DNA of 43,324 bases from Rhodoferax ferrireducens (lineage in GTDB: Bacteria > Pseudomonadota > Gammaproteobacteria > Burkholderiales > Burkholderiaceae_C). The position numbers and the translations under genes are program-made. Location: contig MTEI01000019.1 of NCBI GenBank assembly GCA_002083775.1, forward strand, positions 1 through 43,324. Reading direction: 5' to 3'. The notes below the pieces were generated by a model that saw nothing but the letters and a program-made list of their open reading frames with translations, ran no database searches and was not told the DNA's origin. Each line of letters opens with the position of its first letter. Within the stretch, counting starts at the first letter, position 1. Shown in pieces: positions 39,049 through 43,324 of this stretch.

Positions 39049-39822
39049 TTAAACTTGTTTCGACCAAGAGAAATCACGGATATAGATGCCAAGCGGGTTG
39101 TTCCGAATTTGGTCTTCCGTGGTTTGCGTTGTTGTTTCAACGGTGTAGACCGTCACCAGTGCGCGCATCTTGTAGGGCTGGCCCTTCATGACGCCTTGAC
39201 GGTCTCGCACGGTTTCCACCCAATCCACTTGCCAGGTGTCCGGCGACTGCGGCAGCACCGAAGTAATCTCGATGCTGACGGTCTCCTTCTCGGCGCGTTT
39301 GAAAGGGCTGCTGTCTTCGGTGCCGTTGAGCCATTCATTCGCCTTGGCCGTCGAAGCATCCTTCGGCGAAAGCATCGAATACACCTGGTAGACGGCCTTG
39401 CGTTGCAGAGCCACGTCCGGCGTCACCATGCGAATGTTGGCGACGAACTGGGCCACGCTCGCATGCACCACGCGCTGATCGACGGGCGCTGCGCGCTGTG
39501 CCGGCGCGATGGCGATGGTCTCGCTGTGCCTGTCCACCTCAACCACGTAGGGCACGAACTTCGACTGACTGCCGATGTAGATGACACCGCCGACGCCGGC
39601 CAGGGCGATCATCAAGGCCAGGATGCCGAGCACCTGCCACATTTGACGGTTCGCCACGTTGGCGGCGGCCTGATCGTTCCAGGTGCGGCGAGCGGCCAGG
39701 TACGGGTTTTCGTTCTCGCCAGTGCGGCGGCCGCCAGCCAGCGGCTGGCTGTTCCGGCGCTGGTCGCCGTTGGCGGGCTTCTTCTTGAAGATCAAGCCCT
39801 TGATCGTTTCTCCAATGCTCAT
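39049..39822 (-). CDS. trbF: TrbF, VirB8-type inner-membrane protein
   Basis: 257 residues (RK2 260). One membrane helix (VLGILALMIALAGVGGVIYI) then the periplasmic VirB8/NTF2-like domain (FVANIRMVTPDVALQRKAVY, QVDWVETVRDRQG). The start ATG 39822 overlaps the trbE stop (ATGA) and removes a non-conserved 16-residue extension. Confidence 0.94.
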   Translation of the reverse strand: MSIGETIKGLIFKKKPANGDQRRNSQPLAGGRRTGENENPYLAARRTWNDQAAANVANRQMWQVLGILALMIALAGVGGVIYIGSQSKFVPYVVEVDRHSETIAIAPAQRAAPVDQRVVHASVAQFVANIRMVTPDVALQRKAVYQVYSMLSPKDASTAKANEWLNGTEDSSPFKRAEKETVSIEITSVLPQSPDTWQVDWVETVRDRQGVMKGQPYKMRALVTVYTVETTTQTTEDQIRNNPLGIYIRDFSWSKQV

Positions 39823-42356
39823 GCTGTCACTCCGTAGTCGTTGAGATTCACACCCTTGCTTGCCAGCCATTCATGCACCCAGTCATCGCCAAACTTGGCT
39901 TCAAGGTTTTGAATCGTGGCGATGGATTCCTTGTCGGTCGCACCGACAAAGGCCAGTGCCAGCGGGCCAAGAGCCAGGTCATAAAGGCGGCGGCCGGCTT
40001 CTGAAACGCAGTAGTACTGCCGCTTCGGAATGGCTGTTGCGAGGATTTCGATTTGACGGGCGTTGAGGCCCATGCGGCGATACAGAGCGGCCGTGTCTTC
40101 GTCGCGGGCGTAGACGTTCGGCAAGAAAATCTTGGTGGCCGTGGATTCCACAATCACATCCAAGATGCCACTGTTCGCAGCGTCGGTAAGGCTTTGCGTT
40201 GCCAGCAGGACGAGGCAATTCTTCTTGGCAAACGCCTTGAGCCATTCCCTGATCTTGTCGCGGAATACCGGGTGGCCCAGCATGATCCAGGCTTCGTCAA
40301 GGATGATGACGGCGGGCTGGCCGTGCAAGCTGCGCTCGATGCGGCGGAACAGGTACAGCAGAACCGGCAGTGCGAACTTCTCGCCCAGGTTCATCAACTC
40401 TTCGATTTCAAAGGTTGTGAACTTGGAGAGCGAAAGCCCATCGTGTTCAGCATCGAGCAAGTGACCCATCATGCCGTCCACCGTGTATTGCTTCATGGCG
40501 TCACGGATGGCTTCGTCCTGGATGGTCAGCACGAACTCGGAGAGTGTCCGAGCGCCGCTATCGTGCATGCTCATGATGGCGTTGCCGATTTCGTTGCGCT
40601 GGGCCGGCGTGGTCGCCACGCCGTTCAATGCAAGGATCGTGTCGATCCACTCCATTGCCCAAGCGCGATCACCCTTGGTTTCCAAGAACTGCAAGGGGCA
40701 GAAAGCGAGCTTGCTATCGTCGGCCGCGACCGAGAAGTGATTGCCCTTGACGGCCTTTGTCGTGGGGTACATCGACATGCCCTTGTCAAAGGCATAGAGC
40801 GACAGCCCTTCATAGCGCAGGAACTGCAACGCGATGATGCCGAGGTGCGTCGATTTGCCGGCCCGAGTCGGGCCGAACATCAGCGAGTGCCCCAGGTCAC
40901 GAATATGCAGGTTGAAGCGGAACGGAGTGGCACCGTGCGTCACGCATTGCATGAGCGGCGGGGCCAGTGGCGGGTACATCGGGCACGGCGCGTAGTTGGT
41001 GCCCGTCCAGATCGTGCTTGTAGGCAGCAGGTCAGCCAGGTTCATCGTGTTGATGAGCGGCCGGCGCACGTTCTCGACGCCATGACCAGGCAGCGAGCCG
41101 AAGAAGGCATCCAGCGTGTTGACGGTCTCAATCCGGGCAGTGAAGCCAATGCGGTTGATGGCTTTTTCAATCGACCGTGCGGCCCCTTCCAGCTTCTCGC
41201 GGTCTTCGTCCATCAGGACGACGACACTGGTGTAATAGCCCTGCGCGATCAGGCCGCTATTGGTCTCTGCAATGGCTGATTCAGCATCAGCCACCATCGA
41301 CATAGCATCCTGGTCAACGTTCCCGCTGTTGGTGTTGAAAACCTGGTCGAAGAAGCCGCGAATCTTCTGCTTCCACTTCTTGCGGAACTTGTCCAGGTGC
41401 GCAACGGCTTCATGGGTGTCCATGAAGATGAAGCGAGACGACCAACGGTACTCGCAAGGTTGCTCGCCCAAGGCCGTCAAAATCCCAGGTGCTGACTCCA
41501 AGGGAAAGCCTTCAATGGCGACAACCTGGACGAACTGGCGGCCGATCTTCGGCACCACGCCGGCATACATTTCTTGCCCACCAATCAGCATGTCGATGTA
41601 CATGGGATTGTTGGGGAGCTGCACGGGATGATTCAGGCCGGTGCAGCAGAATTGCAGCCAACGAAGGAAGTCATCATGCGTGACGGTCGAGCCGTCTTCA
41701 TTGGTGACTTTCTGGCCGCGCAAACGAGTGAGGTTGACCGCCGATGACAGACGCGATTCGATGCTCAAGCACTCGCGCTTGAAGTGGTCAATCATGCCTT
41801 GCGTGCGCGCCCGATGGTTCGGGGCCACGGCGTCATCATCGAACATCAGTTCGACAAACTTCTTCTCTGCCAAGAGCGGCGGGAAGTAGGTGACGGTCAG
41901 GACGAAATAGCCCTCGTACATCGTGCCGAGACGTTCAAAGAGCCGGCGACGTTCTTCATCGACGGCGGCCGACACTTCATCAGGGAAATGCGAGAGGGTT
42001 CTTTCCGAGTATTTCGGGGCAGGCCGGCGCACCGCATCGACATGCACCATCCAGCCATTGCCGAGGCCAGACAGGGCTTGATTGATGCGGAACGAGACCA
42101 TTTCCCGCTGTTCGTCGGTGCTGCTGGCGTTGTCGTCTCCCTGATACAGCCAGGAGGCCATGAACGCCCCGTTCTTGCCAACAATCACGCCGTCATCGAC
42201 CACGGCGGCGTAATTGAGCAAGTCGGCGAATCCAGCATCCTTTGAGCGATGCTTGCGCAGTTCAATTTCATCATTCACCGCACGTATGCGGGAATAAAGA
42301 ACTGCCAGCATCACCATGCCAAGGACGGCCAGGGTGATTGCGATAGTTTGGATCAT
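39819..42356 (-). CDS. trbE: TrbE, VirB4-type ATPase
   Basis: 845 residues (RK2 852). Largest ATPase of the channel. One N-terminal membrane helix (TIAITLAVLGMVMLAVLYS). Walker A is GPTRAGKST with Lys501, followed by LYAFDKGMSM; Walker B is AVIILDEAWIMLGHP, then LLATQSLTDAANSG. It drives pilus assembly and substrate passage with TrbB. It overlaps trbD and trbF by four bases each. Confidence 0.96.
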   Translation of the reverse strand: MIQTIAITLAVLGMVMLAVLYSRIRAVNDEIELRKHRSKDAGFADLLNYAAVVDDGVIVGKNGAFMASWLYQGDDNASSTDEQREMVSFRINQALSGLGNGWMVHVDAVRRPAPKYSERTLSHFPDEVSAAVDEERRRLFERLGTMYEGYFVLTVTYFPPLLAEKKFVELMFDDDAVAPNHRARTQGMIDHFKRECLSIESRLSSAVNLTRLRGQKVTNEDGSTVTHDDFLRWLQFCCTGLNHPVQLPNNPMYIDMLIGGQEMYAGVVPKIGRQFVQVVAIEGFPLESAPGILTALGEQPCEYRWSSRFIFMDTHEAVAHLDKFRKKWKQKIRGFFDQVFNTNSGNVDQDAMSMVADAESAIAETNSGLIAQGYYTSVVVLMDEDREKLEGAARSIEKAINRIGFTARIETVNTLDAFFGSLPGHGVENVRRPLINTMNLADLLPTSTIWTGTNYAPCPMYPPLAPPLMQCVTHGATPFRFNLHIRDLGHSLMFGPTRAGKSTHLGIIALQFLRYEGLSLYAFDKGMSMYPTTKAVKGNHFSVAADDSKLAFCPLQFLETKGDRAWAMEWIDTILALNGVATTPAQRNEIGNAIMSMHDSGARTLSEFVLTIQDEAIRDAMKQYTVDGMMGHLLDAEHDGLSLSKFTTFEIEELMNLGEKFALPVLLYLFRRIERSLHGQPAVIILDEAWIMLGHPVFRDKIREWLKAFAKKNCLVLLATQSLTDAANSGILDVIVESTATKIFLPNVYARDEDTAALYRRMGLNARQIEILATAIPKRQYYCVSEAGRRLYDLALGPLALAFVGATDKESIATIQNLEAKFGDDWVHEWLASKGVNLNDYGVTA

Positions 42357-42664
42357 TTGTATTGCTTCCCTTGGCTATTTGGATTCACGCGGAAAGGCGT
42401 ACTACGCGGCGCATAGAACTTCTTGTACTTGCGGCTACGCAGGTACACGAAGCGCATTTGCGGGTCGGCCTTCGCCATGCGCCGGCACGCGAAGAGCGCA
42501 CCGAACCACAGCGAGAGGCCGACAACCGTTGCCCTCAACTCTTGGGCGCTGAAAATCAGCGCGAATGCCAGCAGGCCAGCAAACATCACCAGTTCACGAT
42601 CTCCACCCATGAACAGGTTGTGTCGATTACCGGCCCGCCGAATGGGGATCGTGCGCAGGGACAT
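42353..42664 (-). CDS. trbD: TrbD, VirB3-type membrane protein
   Basis: 103 residues, the RK2 length. Two hydrophobic helices (LVMFAGLLAFALIFSAQELR, VVGLSLWFGALFACRRM) near the N-terminus and a basic C-terminus, as in VirB3. ATG 42664 lies two bases after the stop of the frameshifted trbC. Confidence 0.94.
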   Translation of the reverse strand: MSLRTIPIRRAGNRHNLFMGGDRELVMFAGLLAFALIFSAQELRATVVGLSLWFGALFACRRMAKADPQMRFVYLRSRKYKKFYAPRSTPFRVNPNSQGKQYK

Positions 42665-42666
42665 GG

Positions 42667-43097
42667 TTACGCCACCATCCGGCCAGCCAGGAGGGACACG
42701 GCAGCGTTGGCCTGCTGAATGGCAGCATTGCCCAACGATGCGATTTCAGCGCCGCGACCGAAGAAGGTGCTCATGACGTTCTGAGCGCCGACCAGCAGGG
42801 CCATCACCAGCACCAGGAAAATCAAGGTGCGAAGAAGCCGTTGAGGTCGCCGCCGAAGATCAAGACGCCGCCCGCGACCACGATGCCGATGATCGACAGC
42901 GCGAAGGCCACGGGGCCGGTGACGGAGTTCTGCAAGTTCGTCAGCCAGGATTCATAAGGCAGAGAACCGCCCGTGCCGGTGGAGGCAAAGGCGTGTTGCG
43001 GGGCCATGAAGATGAACGCCAGGAGGGCGAGCATCCCGAGCTGGAACAGAACCTTGCGGTCGATGGTGAAGCGTTGAGAAACGTTGATTGCTTGCAT
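42667..43097 (-). pseudogene. trbC: trbC second copy, broken by a one-base deletion
   Basis: Starts at ATG 43097 with AAGGA upstream. The frame ends prematurely at 42822 after 91 residues (GFF-AP-stop). Compared with the intact copy, one G is missing on the plus strand at about 42831 (GGTGC-GAAG versus GGTGCGGAAG). Restoring it gives a 143-residue prepilin: 38-residue leader, 78-residue mature pilin differing from copy 1 at three positions (SS to TN, D to N), and a 27-residue tail starting AEIA. Leader and tail differ more. Flanks (TNLQNS, tail ending AGRMVA) look closer to RK2 TrbC, so this may be the ancestral gene. A sequencing error is not excluded. Confidence 0.85.
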
Positions 43098-43169
43098 TTG
43101 GATTAGTCCTTGAAGAGTTGTTTAAACAGGTAACGGGGTAACGGGGTGAAGGTTCTATGTCTCTGTCAG
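43098..43169 (-). other. Spacer between the two trbC copies
   Basis: 72 bases with no gene. Contains the tandem octamer GGTAACGG (43129-43144 approximately), the palindrome GTTTAAAC at 43120-43127 and the ribosome site of the downstream copy. No promoter is evident. Confidence 0.6.
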
Positions 43170-43324
43170 TTACGCGAACCTCCCCGAAGTCATGAATACG
43201 GTGGCTTGTTGAATCACAGCGCCGCCAACGGAGGCGATTTCAGCGCCGCGACCGAAGAAGGTGCTCATGACGTTCTGAGCGCCGACCAGCAGGGCCATCA
43301 CCAGCACCAGGAAAATCAAGGTGC
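43170..43324 (-). CDS. trbC: TrbC prepilin, intact copy (C-terminal part)
   Basis: Continues the frame from base 1. It encodes residues 88-138: [27 protein letters not shown] and, after the TraF processing point, [16 protein letters not shown] and a short tail to TAA at 43172-43170. The hydrophobic second helix of the pilin is here. The tail (24 residues) is shorter than in the broken copy. Confidence 0.92.

Noticed and set aside
37993..39837. Long open frame on the plus strand opposite trbH-trbF
   Set aside because: Three recognised trb genes occupy the other strand; composition rich in His/Arg/Leu and no ribosome site fits a shadow.
40053..41279. Plus-strand open frame opposite trbE
   Set aside because: Same reasoning: it is antisense to the well-conserved TrbE ATPase.
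42667..43097. Programmed frameshift making a full TrbC from the second copy
   Set aside because: No slippery heptamer or stimulatory stem is visible at TTCTTCGCACC; a deletion or sequence error is simpler.
43120..43127. GTTTAAAC as a KorA operator half-site
   Set aside because: It lacks the central GCT of GTTTAGCTAAAC and no promoter adjoins it; probably chance.

Overview
The window is a complete circular IncP-1 (IncP, Pseudomonas group P-1) broad-host-range conjugative plasmid, linearised inside trbC. Joining base 43324 to base 1 restores one uninterrupted 138-codon trbC reading frame. The IncP-1 assignment rests on direct marks: TrfA with two starts, 17-bp-type TrfA iterons (core TGACACTTGAGGGGC), KorA sites (GTTTAGCTAAAC), KorB sites (TTTAGCCGCTAAA), KorC sites (TAGGGCATTTTGCCCTA), an IncP nic region, and the tra and trb gene orders. 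The host cannot be read from the sequence. The family replicates in many Gram-negative bacteria, and GC-rich codon use fits Beta- or Gammaproteobacteria. I cannot settle the IncP-1 clade without a phylogeny.

Layout. Bases 276-1854 hold trbB and trbA (minus strand). Bases 1889-3548 hold the trfA promoter, ssb and trfA. Bases 3601-4445 are oriV, followed by a hairpin-rich spacer. Bases 4911-9219 are the central control region: klcA, two small genes, korC, kleE, korA/incC and korB. Bases 9301-11522 hold kfrA, kfrB and kfrC. Bases 11550-13102 hold traM, traL and traK (minus), then oriT at 13103-13452, then traJ-I-H-G-F-E-D-C (plus) to 25332. Bases 25422-26612 hold a PLD-type nuclease, a serine resolvase and its res site. 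Bases 26617-28152 are a self-contained five-gene cassette with its own promoter, a ribbon-helix-helix gene and a terminator. Bases 28149-30843 are a group of envelope-type genes running in line with the trb operon. Bases 30856-42664 are trbP back to trbD. Bases 42667-43097 hold a second, frameshifted trbC, and the intact trbC spans the ends of the window.

How it works together. TrfA with host DnaA fires oriV. IncC and KorB partition the plasmid. KorA, KorB, KorC and TrbA form the global repression circuit that links replication, maintenance and transfer. TraI/J/K/H process oriT, TraG couples the relaxosome to the TrbB-L mating-pair apparatus, TraF matures the TrbC pilin, and TraC is the transferred primase. 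No resistance, catabolic, IS, integron or CRISPR element was found; the plasmid is almost pure backbone.

Most unusual parts: (1) tandem trbC pilin genes, one broken by a single-base deletion; (2) a membrane metallopeptidase, OB-fold-type lipoprotein, Pmp3-type and OmpA-type genes appended to the trb run; (3) the 26.6-28.2 kb cassette, which includes a 100-residue protein resembling the nucleotide-binding segment of a VirB4/TrbE ATPase with a degenerate P-loop; (4) a kle region reduced to kleE; (5) a KlcB-position protein that carries the KorA/TrbA-type tail at its N-terminus.
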